Positions 7,498 to 15,002 of a stretch of DNA of 15,114 bases are shown here, in pieces. A model generated the notes under the pieces. The model was not told where the DNA came from. It saw nothing but the letters and a program-made list of their open reading frames with translations, and searched no databases. Position 1 is the first letter of the stretch. Every line of letters starts with the position of its first letter. The DNA lies in assembly GCA_021785155.1 (NCBI GenBank), contig JAJYGE010000549.1, positions 1-15,114 on the forward strand. The letters are read 5' to 3'. This DNA comes from Planctomycetota bacterium. GTDB lineage: Bacteria; Planctomycetota; Phycisphaerae; WQYP01. The translations under genes were made by a program, and so were the position numbers.

Positions 7498-7547
7498 AAA
7501 AAAAAGCATGGCCGGTAAGGAAAGCTGCCACCCTAAACCGGCCATGC
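7498..7547 (-). terminator. Strong intrinsic terminator facing left, with no gene behind it
   Basis: On the minus strand GCATGGCCGGT (7547-7537) pairs perfectly over 11 bp with ACCGGCCATGC (7516-7506). The loop is 20 bases and is followed by eight T residues (7505-7498). On the plus strand the A-run would precede the hairpin, so this is a minus-strand terminator. The only annotated gene upstream of it on that strand would be hemB, beyond a convergent plus-strand gene, so it probably ends a noncoding transcript. Confidence 0.8.
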
Positions 7548-7812
7548 GAGGGCAAGATGGTTCATCTGAATCGCCCGCCGGCCCTCGTCAGCGAATGTGG
7601 GCGATCCACAAGTATCACGTAAGTCATCATCGCCACATGCAAGGGCCATGTATATCGGTAGCTCACCGAATCGTAACTAGGTAAAACGCCGATACGGGAA
7701 CTAGGAATCTGTCCGATTACCCGCAACTGCCCTGGCGCGGATCACCACCTGAATCGACGAAATTCCGCCCACAAAGTTCAAGGTATTGCATAAACAGACA
7801 ACTGCGGGCGTT
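7498..7812 (-). ncRNA. Candidate structured noncoding RNA
   Basis: About 315 bases on the minus strand, ending in the intrinsic terminator at 7547-7498, form a series of compact helices. In plus coordinates these are 7803-7810 with 7766-7773 (8 bp with one G-U), 7665-7669 with 7655-7659, 7647-7651 with 7635-7639, 7629-7634 with 7600-7605 (an alternative 7606-7610/7596-7600 also exists) and 7581-7587 with 7547-7553, the last enclosing an AGATG/CATCT hairpin. A TATTAT (7824-7819) could be the -10 box, placing the 5' end near 7812, but no good -35 is seen. The minus strand has no credible reading frame. It lacks the conserved cores of RNase P RNA, tmRNA, SRP RNA and T-box leaders. Identity and ends are inferred. 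Confidence 0.4.
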
Positions 7813-7916
7813 TACTCCATAATAGAGAACATGTAGTCGATCCCGGCGGCCTATGGGATGTATCTGGCCGGAATCGGGCGGCCACCGGATGACGTATACA
7901 AGGCGGATAACTGTCT

Positions 7917-8879
7917 GTGACAAAAAAGACCGGCGTATTTATTCTTAAGCTCGTGGTGATGGTGGCGGTGTTCACGTTTGTGGGCATCAAACTGGCGGAA
8001 ACCTGGCATCAGGTCGGTCAACACCCGGTGCATATTGATTGGCGTTACTGCACCATTATCCCCCTGGCGTTTATCGCCATCATGGCCACCAATTCCCTGA
8101 CCTGGCTGTGGCTGGCGCGGCAAATGGGAGACCGCAGCCCGATACTGCCGCTGCTGGGAGCGTATACATTCAGCCAAATGGGCAAATACGCGCCCGGAAA
8201 GGTGCTGCTGGTGCTGATGCGACTGGAACGCACGCATCGCGCGGGCATGGCGCGCGAAACCTGCCTGCTGTCCACCCTGTTGGAAAATGCCATGTATACA
8301 CTTTCGGGCGGCCTGGTAGGCTCCACAGCGCTGGTGTTGGCGGCGCGCAATCATCCGCTTTATCTGGTCGGGTGCGGACTGCTGATGGCCACGTTGCTGG
8401 GCTTGTTTTATCCCCCCTTTTTTTTCTGGATAATCAATACCGCCTTGCGCTCCATGGGCAAAGCCGCCATTCCACCCAGCCGCAGATTCAAGCTCTCACA
8501 CATGATCTTAGCGGTCCTGATGTTTTTGCCCACCTGGCTTTTTGGCGGCCTTGCCCTGTGGGCGGCGGTAAGTTGTGTGCACCATGTCAGCATCCTGCAT
8601 ACCGTCGAGTTAATCGGCGTTTTCGCTTTATCCGTCAGTTTGGGAATGTTCAGCCTGTTGCCCGGCGGATTGGGCGTGCGCGAAGCCGTGCAGGCGCTGT
8701 TTATTGCGCCATTGGTCGGCTCGCCAGAACTGGTGGTAGTGGTCGTGGCGTTGCCCAGAGTATTTCAAATACTCGTTGAAATAACCCTGGCGCTGACCGG
8801 CGGATTGCTCAACAGTCGGCTCACCGCAAAATTGTCCTCACCCCCGCTGGCAAAGCATCCCACGCAACAACCCATCTGA
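7917..8879 (+). CDS. Flippase-like / lysylphosphatidylglycerol synthase TM-region protein
   Basis: A 320-residue integral inner-membrane protein of the family named after the membrane half of lysylphosphatidylglycerol synthase (also UPF0104 or flippase-like). There are roughly seven to eight hydrophobic segments, for example residues 8-27 and 45-67, with others through the middle and C-terminal part. Family motifs are F-S-Q-M-G-K-Y-A-P-G-K (about 85-95) and L-L-P-G-G-L-G-V-R-E-A (about 247-257). No soluble lysyl-transferase domain follows, so it is the stand-alone type, often thought to move lipids or lipid-linked glycans. The substrate is unknown. The start is GTG 7917, with AAGGCGGA about 10 bases upstream. 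The gene converges on hemB, and its 5' region overlaps the putative antisense-oriented ncRNA locus. Confidence 0.85.
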   Translation: MTKKTGVFILKLVVMVAVFTFVGIKLAETWHQVGQHPVHIDWRYCTIIPLAFIAIMATNSLTWLWLARQMGDRSPILPLLGAYTFSQMGKYAPGKVLLVLMRLERTHRAGMARETCLLSTLLENAMYTLSGGLVGSTALVLAARNHPLYLVGCGLLMATLLGLFYPPFFFWIINTALRSMGKAAIPPSRRFKLSHMILAVLMFLPTWLFGGLALWAAVSCVHHVSILHTVELIGVFALSVSLGMFSLLPGGLGVREAVQALFIAPLVGSPELVVVVVALPRVFQILVEITLALTGGLLNSRLTAKLSSPPLAKHPTQQPI

Positions 8880-8951
8880 CGGGGACACATTCACGGGGAT
8901 AGAAATTGCCTCAGCTCCCCACAAAAAGGGCACAACAAAGAAACTCCGCCA

Positions 8952-10037
8952 TCACTCCCGCAGCCAACCCAGAATTTCCGAGGCGTAATACGTGATAATA
9001 AAGGCCGCACCGGCCCGGCGGAACGCATGCATCATTTCCAGAACACACTGTTTTTCATCAATCCACCCCGCCTGCGAGGCCGCTTTGAACATCGCGTATT
9101 CACCGCTGACCTGATACACCGCGCACGGCACATCAACGGCCTGGCAAACCGTGGAGAGAATATCCAGATAAGCCATCCCCGGCTTGACCATAACCATATC
9201 CGCTCCTTCCCGCACGTCCAACTGTACCTCACGTATGGCCTCCCGCGCATTACGACGAAAATCCATCTGATAGCCACGGCGATCACCCAGTTGTGGCGGT
9301 GACTCAGCCGCTTCTCGAAATGGACCGTAAAACGCGCTGGCGTATTTAACGGCGTAACTGAGTATTGAGGTATCGTGAAAGCCCCCCGTATCCAGCGCGG
9401 TACGAATCGCCTCCACCGCATGATCCATCATGCCCGACGGCGCAACGATATCCGCGCCGGACCGGGCGTGGAGCACCGCCTGAACGCCCAGTTGCTCAAT
9501 GGTGGCATCATTGTCAACCGTGGTCGGGCCGGACGAAACCAGCCCGGCTCGCCGTCCGACGGCCCCACCGGATTTTGCGGATTTACGGCCTATTGGCTTC
9601 GCCAGCGGCCGCAACAGGGGGCCGCAGTGGCCATGACTGGTATATTCGCAGTAGCATAAATCAGTGATGGAAAGCATATCAATGCCCGCATCGCGTGCCA
9701 GACGCAGCGTTGTGCACACCGCATTATTCGGATCATGGGCGTGGCTGCCGGTATCGTCCTTGTCCTGGGCATCCACGACGCCGAAAAGCAGATAGGCCTT
9801 AATTCCACGGGCCGCCAATTCCATAAGTTCTTCCAATGCCATATCCGGCGATAGCTGATATTGCCCCGGCATGCTGACAATGGGCCGACGAATTCCCTCC
9901 CCGCTGCGCACAAAAAGCGGCGCAACAAAGTTGGCCGGTGACAAACTGCTCTGGGCCAGCATGTTCCGCAGCAGACTGCTGCGTCGCAGACGGCGCATTC
10001 GGATGGTATCTGGGATGTTTTTCATGTCCGACATCAT
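8952..10037 (-). CDS. hemB: Delta-aminolevulinic acid dehydratase (porphobilinogen synthase)
   Basis: Condenses two 5-aminolevulinate molecules to porphobilinogen in tetrapyrrole (haem) synthesis in the cytoplasm. From the ATG at 10037 (in-frame ATGs also at 10034 and 10025; none has a clear ribosome binding site) the product has 361 residues. It shows the zinc-type metal site D-L-C-Y-C-E-Y-T-S-H-G-H-C-G with C128, C130 and C138, the two active-site lysines K231 (S-Y-A-V-K-Y-A-S) and K285 (V-M-V-K-P-G-M), and a typical N-terminal arm M-R-R-L-R-R. Between H-G-H-C-G (135-139) and V-D-N-D-A-T (174-179) lie about 34 residues instead of about 6 in E. coli HemB, so there is a basic, glycine/serine-rich insertion of about 28 residues. 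It is the last gene of the minus-strand series and may be transcribed separately, since 123 bp separate it from the deacetylase gene. Confidence 0.95.
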   Translation of the reverse strand: MMSDMKNIPDTIRMRRLRRSSLLRNMLAQSSLSPANFVAPLFVRSGEGIRRPIVSMPGQYQLSPDMALEELMELAARGIKAYLLFGVVDAQDKDDTGSHAHDPNNAVCTTLRLARDAGIDMLSITDLCYCEYTSHGHCGPLLRPLAKPIGRKSAKSGGAVGRRAGLVSSGPTTVDNDATIEQLGVQAVLHARSGADIVAPSGMMDHAVEAIRTALDTGGFHDTSILSYAVKYASAFYGPFREAAESPPQLGDRRGYQMDFRRNAREAIREVQLDVREGADMVMVKPGMAYLDILSTVCQAVDVPCAVYQVSGEYAMFKAASQAGWIDEKQCVLEMMHAFRRAGAAFIITYYASEILGWLRE

Positions 10038-10160
10038 AAATGATTTACCGGCGCAGTAAATACCCCGGATCCCGGATGACCGGCGATTGTATCGCTTTTG
10101 AACCGTAACCGGTGCGCCAGTACACCCGGCAGCCACCCGTTGCTGCCGCGACACAGCATC

Positions 10161-10919
10161 TCATTGATATGTGGGAGTGGCAAGTCCCTGTTCCAGGCTC
10201 ACGGATTGAAGGCCGCGGGCGGTGAGGATTTTCAGGATTTCCGGCAGCGCCCGCACGGTGGATTCCTGGGAGCATTTCCGGCGCGCGGGTTCCAGTCCGT
10301 CGTGCATGGTGACAATATCCGCAGCGCGAATCTGGGATGTGACGATGCGGCAGATGGTGGCGGGAGAAATCCGTAATGTATCCCAAGCGCGCACACGCCA
10401 CGCTATGTAACGCATCGCCTGCTTGCGCACGGCCCGCGCCTGCGGCGGCGTTTTGAATCCCATCGGCGCACGAAATAAAGCTGGCGAACGTCCGGTTATC
10501 TGCGACAACACCGCACTGGTGCGCTCCAACTGGTGCTGCCAATATTCCTCCCCCCGCCAGACACCCTGATGGTCATGATCCCAGGTGTGATTGCCAACGG
10601 TATGGCCTTCGGCCAGCATTCGCTTCACCAGATCTGGATGTTCCCGCACCTGCGATCCGATGAGAAAAAAACTGGCGCGCGCATGATGGCTATGCAAAAT
10701 ATCCAGCACACGGTCGGTGAAACCCGGTGTCGGACCGTCATCAAATGTCAGGGCGACCGCATCAGGCCTGTTAATTATCTTCGTTACCGGTGCCACAATC
10801 TGGCTCCCGGAATACAGAATCGAATACCACATCGCCACGGCACCAACGGCCAATGCCCCGGCACCTTCCGCCAGAAATGGGTGTTGCAGGATCATGTCGC
10901 CGGCAAGTTTTACAGTCAT
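10161..10919 (-). CDS. Membrane-anchored NodB-type polysaccharide deacetylase
   Basis: A carbohydrate esterase family 4 type protein, predicted to remove acetyl or similar groups from an envelope polysaccharide outside the inner membrane. From the ATG at 10919 it has 252 residues, with one hydrophobic segment (about 18-37) likely to be an uncleaved anchor. NodB motifs are all present: A-L-T-F-D-D-G-P-T-P (57-66, catalytic/metal aspartates D60 and D61), G-N-H-T-W-D-H (109-115, metal histidines 111 and 115), F-R-A-P-M-G (149-154, usually R-P-P-Y-G) and M-H-D-G (205-208). The frame continues upstream to 11015, but that part overlaps the previous gene; ATG 10919 with a GGAAAG just ahead gives a 26-bp gap. 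It follows the hldD and unknown envelope genes on the same strand. The substrate cannot be read from the sequence. Confidence 0.9.
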   Translation of the reverse strand: MTVKLAGDMILQHPFLAEGAGALAVGAVAMWYSILYSGSQIVAPVTKIINRPDAVALTFDDGPTPGFTDRVLDILHSHHARASFFLIGSQVREHPDLVKRMLAEGHTVGNHTWDHDHQGVWRGEEYWQHQLERTSAVLSQITGRSPALFRAPMGFKTPPQARAVRKQAMRYIAWRVRAWDTLRISPATICRIVTSQIRAADIVTMHDGLEPARRKCSQESTVRALPEILKILTARGLQSVSLEQGLATPTYQ

Positions 10920-10945
10920 CAGCACTTTCCATTCGACATGTTTAT

Positions 10946-11839
10946 TTACGACCCTCTGGCCATGACGGACAAGGCTTGAATATCCCGCAAATTGAGTTGC
11001 AGCGTATAACGCCAATGCCTATCGGAAATGCTTACACCAGTGGGGAACCGGCCCCGGCCCGTGTACGTTATGACGGCGCGATTACCCGTTGGCCTTTTTA
11101 CACGCGTTTGATTCAACACCAGGCTCCGGCCAACGCGAACCAGCCGCCATTGAAATTTATTATCATTGGCGTCTTTGTATTTCACCGTATCCATTGTGCC
11201 TTTGACTTCGGCGGTCCACGGCCCTTCCGGACGGCGGAACGCCAGGGATACCGCCTCTCCTATGGCCAGCGCGACGGGCTTATAACCCCGCCCCGGTGGA
11301 ACGATAAAATGAGACCCCGCCCAATTGCGGCGCAGAATAAATGCCCAACTTCCATCGGCGGATTGCAAAGTCAGTGTAAAGCGATACGCATTGGTTAAAT
11401 CAAGATGGCCGACCACCGGAATCACACTGTTGCGGTAATTCAGAACGCCGGTTAATCGCCCGTTATATCCGCCGACACCGCGGACAATCCAGGCCTTAAT
11501 GCCGGAGATGGTCGGAGAATGATGTTTCATCCCAGTGGCAGCCGGCGTGTGACACCCCGCCAGGATAAGAGTCAGAAATACAGCCAGCAGCGCGCCATAT
11601 TCCACTGGCACGGCGGAAAACGCCCCGTCGCGCCGGAAGAAAAGCGACAATTTCCCGCTATCGCCTACTTGGCGGGGAAAACGTTCACCCCGGCGCGAAA
11701 AATTGCCGCACGTTGCCGCCGCGCGGGAAGACTCTTCGGCGCATGAATTCAAACCGCTGCGAGGTGATTTCATGGTTGACGCATGTGATGCGGCAACCAC
11801 CTCGCCGACAAGATATTGCGGAATATATCTTGATTCCAT
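10946..11839 (-). CDS. Unknown membrane-anchored or lipoprotein-like protein
   Basis: I do not recognise this family. The hldD stop and this start overlap in ATGATG (two consecutive ATGs at 11842 and 11839), with GGAG 7 bases ahead of the second, so translational coupling is likely and the product has 297 residues. The first 75 residues are basic, serine-rich and not signal-like. A hydrophobic stretch then ends in a lipobox-like L-I-L-A-G-C (cysteine near residue 96). Either it is a type II anchored protein or the real start lies just before this segment, for example GTG 11611, giving a lipoprotein. The remaining 200 residues look beta-rich (repeated Y-R-F-T-L-T-L, W-A-F-I-L, W-R-Y-T-L-Q-L strands) with tryptophans, as in periplasmic domains. 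Its place between hldD and a polysaccharide deacetylase suggests an envelope role (inference). Confidence 0.65.
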   Translation of the reverse strand: MESRYIPQYLVGEVVAASHASTMKSPRSGLNSCAEESSRAAATCGNFSRRGERFPRQVGDSGKLSLFFRRDGAFSAVPVEYGALLAVFLTLILAGCHTPAATGMKHHSPTISGIKAWIVRGVGGYNGRLTGVLNYRNSVIPVVGHLDLTNAYRFTLTLQSADGSWAFILRRNWAGSHFIVPPGRGYKPVALAIGEAVSLAFRRPEGPWTAEVKGTMDTVKYKDANDNKFQWRLVRVGRSLVLNQTRVKRPTGNRAVITYTGRGRFPTGVSISDRHWRYTLQLNLRDIQALSVMARGS

Positions 11840-12729
11840 CATAGCGCTCCGGATCCGTGGTAATTCCGTATTCCTTCCGCCAGGCCGACGCTCGGCGCAT
11901 AGCCCAGAATTGCACGCGCCTGTGTGATGTCGGCTTCGGTATGATTTTGAAAAAAGCTGTAAGGGTTATCAATATATTCCGGCTGAAGATGGGTGTGCAT
12001 CGTCTGATTTAATTCCGCCACGATGGCGTTGAAGGATTCTGACACACCGCTTCCGATATTCAATACATGGCAACCTTCCGCTTCCATCGCTTTGACATTG
12101 GCCGCAATGACATCTTCAATCCAGACAAAATCACGGCGCTGCTGGCCATCACGGAAAATCCGCGGGCGTTTACCCGCTTTCATCTGCTGGGCCAACTGAT
12201 AGATCATGGAGGCGAATTTCCCTTTGTGCGCTTCTCCGGGACCAAAGACATTGAAATAACGCAGACCGACAATGGGCAGATGAGAATCACCATGCCATTT
12301 GGCGGCCAGGCGTTCCATGGCCAATTTGGAGTAGCCATACACATTCAATGGGGACGGCTCATCGGACTCGCGCATGGGCGCGGGGCGATTGCCATAGGTG
12401 GCGGCGGACGAGGCCCAGACCACGCGGGCTTTCCATATCGTCGCCCAAGATAAAACCGTCCGGAAACGCTCCACATTATTTTCCATCATTTTCCATTGAT
12501 CACTCACGGTGGTATCCGTGATGGACGCTTCATGAAATATCACATTGAACCGTCCCGGTGGAGGATTTTCACAACGATCGGTATACACTTCACCGGAAAA
12601 TTTCACCAGATTTCTAAAATCTCCGGAGGAAAAATCATCCAGCACCACAACGTTGTGTCCGTGGTGGGTTAAATACCTCGCTAAATTGGAGCCGATAAAG
12701 CCCGCTCCACCTGTTACCAGAATTCTCAT
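11839..12729 (-). CDS. hldD: ADP-L-glycero-D-manno-heptose 6-epimerase
   Basis: An extended short-chain dehydrogenase that makes ADP-L-glycero-D-manno-heptose for the LPS inner core. The 296-residue product has the NAD(P)-binding G-G-A-G-F-I-G (7-13), S-S-A-A-T-Y-G (108-114) and the catalytic Y131-G-Y-S-K135. It matches the heptose-epimerase subgroup rather than UDP-glucose epimerases: F-H-E-A-S (65-69, like F-H-E-G-A in HldD), P-L-N-V-Y-G-Y-S-K, R-Y-F-N-V-F-G-P-G-E-x-H-K-G and R-D-F-V, plus a C-terminal T-E-A-D-I-T. A GGAG lies ahead of the ATG at 12729. It lies 54 bp downstream of aguA and overlaps the next gene. No other heptose genes (gmhA, hldE) are in the window. A related nucleotide-sugar epimerase cannot be fully excluded. 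Confidence 0.85.
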   Translation of the reverse strand: MRILVTGGAGFIGSNLARYLTHHGHNVVVLDDFSSGDFRNLVKFSGEVYTDRCENPPPGRFNVIFHEASITDTTVSDQWKMMENNVERFRTVLSWATIWKARVVWASSAATYGNRPAPMRESDEPSPLNVYGYSKLAMERLAAKWHGDSHLPIVGLRYFNVFGPGEAHKGKFASMIYQLAQQMKAGKRPRIFRDGQQRRDFVWIEDVIAANVKAMEAEGCHVLNIGSGVSESFNAIVAELNQTMHTHLQPEYIDNPYSFFQNHTEADITQARAILGYAPSVGLAEGIRNYHGSGAL

Positions 12730-12783
12730 AGTGACTCCAAACCTTTATCTCGCCGGTCAGCACACCGGGTCATCTGAATCTCA

Positions 12784-13902
12784 TTATCGCGGCTGTTGCT
12801 GCGTCATACAATGCAACGTGCCCAGACCCCACACCAGATCACGGCAATAGATCGGAATAATGCTTCGATCCGGGAAGCATTGCTCCATAATTTTCAGCGC
12901 CCGCACATCCGCGGGGTCATTAAATACCGGCACCATGACGCCGGCATTGCAGACATAAAAATTGGCATAACTGGCCGGCAATCGCTGCTTTTCAAAATAT
13001 ACCGGCCTGGGCAATGGCAATTCAATGACATTAGATCGCTGTCCGCGGACATCACGCATGGCCTTGAGCCGACGGATATTTTCCCGCATTCGTCGATGGT
13101 TGGCATCCCGCGTATCAGGCTCCACACACGCGACAATGGCGGTAGGGCTGACAAACCGGGCGGTGTCATCAATGTGTCCATGCGTATCATCTCCCACGAT
13201 GCCGCTGTGTAACCAGAGGATTTTCTCCACCCCCAGATTCTCACAGAGATTTTCTTCCAGCACGGTGCGGGAAACGCCTGGATTGCGGCATTGCACTTTG
13301 GACAGCAAACACTCCTCCGTGGTCAGCAGACAGCCTGCGCCATTAACATCGATGCTACCTCCTTCCAGCACCAGCCGGACGACGGTTCCATCCGACCGTA
13401 CCGCCACGGGGTTATGCAATTCCATGCGCTGACATTTCGCCGCATACGCCGGCAGCAGCGCGTCAAGATGATAATTGTCATATTTGGCCCAGGCGTTAAA
13501 CAGCCACCCCAGCGCCGCTACACTTCCCGCCGCGGCACCCGCTTTCTTCACAAATATCGGTCCGGAATCACGGGTCCAGATTCGATCCGTTTTTAATTCA
13601 TGAAACTTTACCGCGGCAAGCTTTACGCCGGATCGATCCAGAATATCATGCACCGCGGAAATATTCGAGCGCGATTCCACAATCAGATGAACGATTTCCG
13701 CGGATGCAATGTGCCGAATAATATCCGCGATGATCCAGGGGATCGGCTCAAATTTTCCCGGCCAATCCTCTTTATTGTGGGGCCACGCCAGCCAGGTCGC
13801 CGCGTGCGGCTCCCATTCGGCGGGCATCCGATAGCCGCGCTGTCGCGGCGTCTGTAACGGGATGGGATCGGCCTGTTTCAATATTTTTTTTTCTACGGTC
13901 AT
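12784..13902 (-). CDS. aguA: Agmatine deiminase
   Basis: Hydrolyses agmatine to N-carbamoylputrescine and ammonia, the first half of the agmatine-to-putrescine route. From the ATG at 13902 (GGAA upstream, 31 bp after the aguB stop) it has 372 residues, normal for the family. The frame stays open upstream to 14301, but that part overlaps aguB and is not family-like. Motifs of the guanidine-modifying fold are R-M-P-A-E-W-E-P-H-A-A-T-W-L-A-W-P (25-41), W-T-R-D-S-G-P (109-115), L-E-G-G-S-I-D (179-185), the catalytic histidine in T-H-G-H-I-D-D (240-246) and the catalytic C365 in G-T-L-H-C-M-T-Q-Q-Q-P. It lies directly after aguB, as expected for a two-step pathway. Confidence 0.95.
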   Translation of the reverse strand: MTVEKKILKQADPIPLQTPRQRGYRMPAEWEPHAATWLAWPHNKEDWPGKFEPIPWIIADIIRHIASAEIVHLIVESRSNISAVHDILDRSGVKLAAVKFHELKTDRIWTRDSGPIFVKKAGAAAGSVAALGWLFNAWAKYDNYHLDALLPAYAAKCQRMELHNPVAVRSDGTVVRLVLEGGSIDVNGAGCLLTTEECLLSKVQCRNPGVSRTVLEENLCENLGVEKILWLHSGIVGDDTHGHIDDTARFVSPTAIVACVEPDTRDANHRRMRENIRRLKAMRDVRGQRSNVIELPLPRPVYFEKQRLPASYANFYVCNAGVMVPVFNDPADVRALKIMEQCFPDRSIIPIYCRDLVWGLGTLHCMTQQQPR

Positions 13903-13933
13903 TGATAGTTCCGGTTCACACAGACATGTCAGT

Positions 13934-14821
13934 TCATGGTTGGGAAAATCGCCGGGTAAGTCCGTCATACACATCCACCCGCCGGTCACGGAAGAACGGC
14001 CAATTTCGGCGAACGGTCTCCTGCAGATCTGGATCCACCTCGGCGATAAGAATATCCTCCTTATCCACCGACCCACGTTGGAGCCAGCGGCCAAAGGGAT
14101 CACAAATAATGGAACTGCCGAAAAATTCCAGTCCACCGTCTTTGGCACCTTCATGCCCCACTCGATTGGGCGAGGCAACATATACCCCATTGGCGATGGC
14201 GTGCGAGCGTTGAATGGTTTGCCATGCATCAACCTGCGCCGCCCCGAATTCCGCCTTTTCCTTCGGATGCCAGCCAATTGCGGTGGGATAGAACAGCACA
14301 CTGACGTCCTGCATGGCGGTCAGGCGGGCAGCTTCAGGGAACCACTGATCCCAGCAGATCAGCACCCCGATGCGTCCGAAGCGGGTTTGAAACGCCTTGA
14401 ATCCCAGATCACCGGGAGTGAAGTAATACTTCTCAAAAAAAAGCGGATCATCCGGTATGTGCATTTTCCGATACAGGCCCAGCAGCGCACCATCGGCATC
14501 AATGACCACGGCGGTATTGTGATATAGCCCGGCCATGCGGCGCTCAAATAAAGATATTACCAGCGCCACGTTCAGTTCCGCCGCCAGTTTGCTGTAACGC
14601 TCAGTGCTGGGGCCGGGTATGGATTCCGCCAGGTCGAACATATCCGTTGATTCCGTCTGGCAGAAATATTCCGAACAGAACAGTTCCTGCGTGCAAATGA
14701 CATTGGCGCCCCGGCTGGCGGCCTCACGAATCTGCCGCTCGGTCCGGTCCCGATTAACCGCCGGATCCTTGGCGCAGCGCATCTGCATGATTCCGATGGA
14801 AAATTTATCACTGGCGGGCAT
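13934..14821 (-). CDS. aguB: N-carbamoylputrescine amidase
   Basis: A nitrilase-superfamily enzyme that hydrolyses N-carbamoylputrescine, the AguA product, to putrescine, CO2 and ammonia. From the ATG at 14821 it has 295 residues. The Glu-Lys-Cys triad is visible: E46 in C-T-Q-E-L-F, K119 in L-Y-R-K-M-H-I-P-D-D-P and C156 in G-V-L-I-C-W-D-Q-W-F-P-E-A-A-R. H-I-P-D-D-P and W-D-Q-W-F-P-E are typical of carbamoylputrescine amidases rather than other nitrilases. The start is fixed by AAGGAGG directly upstream; the open frame extends to 14905 without family similarity. It is the first gene of the minus-strand series, with a TATAAT about 75 bases ahead. Confidence 0.95.
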   Translation of the reverse strand: MPASDKFSIGIMQMRCAKDPAVNRDRTERQIREAASRGANVICTQELFCSEYFCQTESTDMFDLAESIPGPSTERYSKLAAELNVALVISLFERRMAGLYHNTAVVIDADGALLGLYRKMHIPDDPLFFEKYYFTPGDLGFKAFQTRFGRIGVLICWDQWFPEAARLTAMQDVSVLFYPTAIGWHPKEKAEFGAAQVDAWQTIQRSHAIANGVYVASPNRVGHEGAKDGGLEFFGSSIICDPFGRWLQRGSVDKEDILIAEVDPDLQETVRRNWPFFRDRRVDVYDGLTRRFSQP

Positions 14822-14824
14822 ATC

Positions 14825-14831
14825 GCCTCCT
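14825..14831 (-). promoter_or_regulatory. Ribosome binding site of aguB
   Basis: AAGGAGG on the minus strand lies 3 bases ahead of the ATG at 14821. It selects this start over the in-frame upstream codons. Confidence 0.65.
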
Positions 14832-14894
14832 TCGTATAACCACATTCGTCCCGGTGCCACCGCGGCCAATAAAGCCCAGTCGAATAGTTTGCCG

Positions 14895-14913
14895 ATTATA
14901 CGCAATGCGTCAA
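14895..14913 (-). promoter_or_regulatory. Possible promoter of the aguB-aguA series
   Basis: TATAAT on the minus strand (14900-14895) is a perfect -10 box about 75 bases ahead of the aguB ATG. A TTGACG (14913-14908) lies only 7 bases upstream of it, too close to act as its -35, so the -10 may work alone or the TTGACG may serve another box. Confidence 0.3.
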
Positions 14914-15002
14914 CCAGAGTAGAATATAATCAGGATTCGCACGGCGGGTTCTGGAGCATTATGGCATGATTCAAGTATTTATGGTCAAACTAGTGCCCTG
15001 TT

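Noticed and set aside
7517..7536. T-box-like AGGGTGGCA in the loop of the minus-strand terminator
   Set aside because: The motif is incomplete (no ACCGCG), is in a terminator loop rather than an antiterminator, and no aminoacyl-tRNA or amino-acid gene lies downstream.
7697..7732. Plus-strand similarity to the cobalamin riboswitch core (GGGAA, then GG...TCC, then CCCGCAACTG)
   Set aside because: The GGTG element and the downstream closing segments are missing, the following gene is a flippase-like protein, and the strong terminator indicates that the minus strand is transcribed.
7717..7923. 68-codon minus-strand frame within the candidate ncRNA region
   Set aside because: No ribosome binding site and no protein-like pattern; it ends well before the terminator, so it does not explain the transcript.
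7851..8354. 167-codon minus-strand frame opposite the flippase-like gene
   Set aside because: Histidine/glutamine-rich composition typical of an antisense shadow of a hydrophobic GC-rich gene; no family features.
13903..14301. N-terminal extension of agmatine deiminase to 505 residues
   Set aside because: The extension overlaps aguB for its whole useful length and lacks family similarity; ATG 13902 gives the normal 372-residue enzyme.
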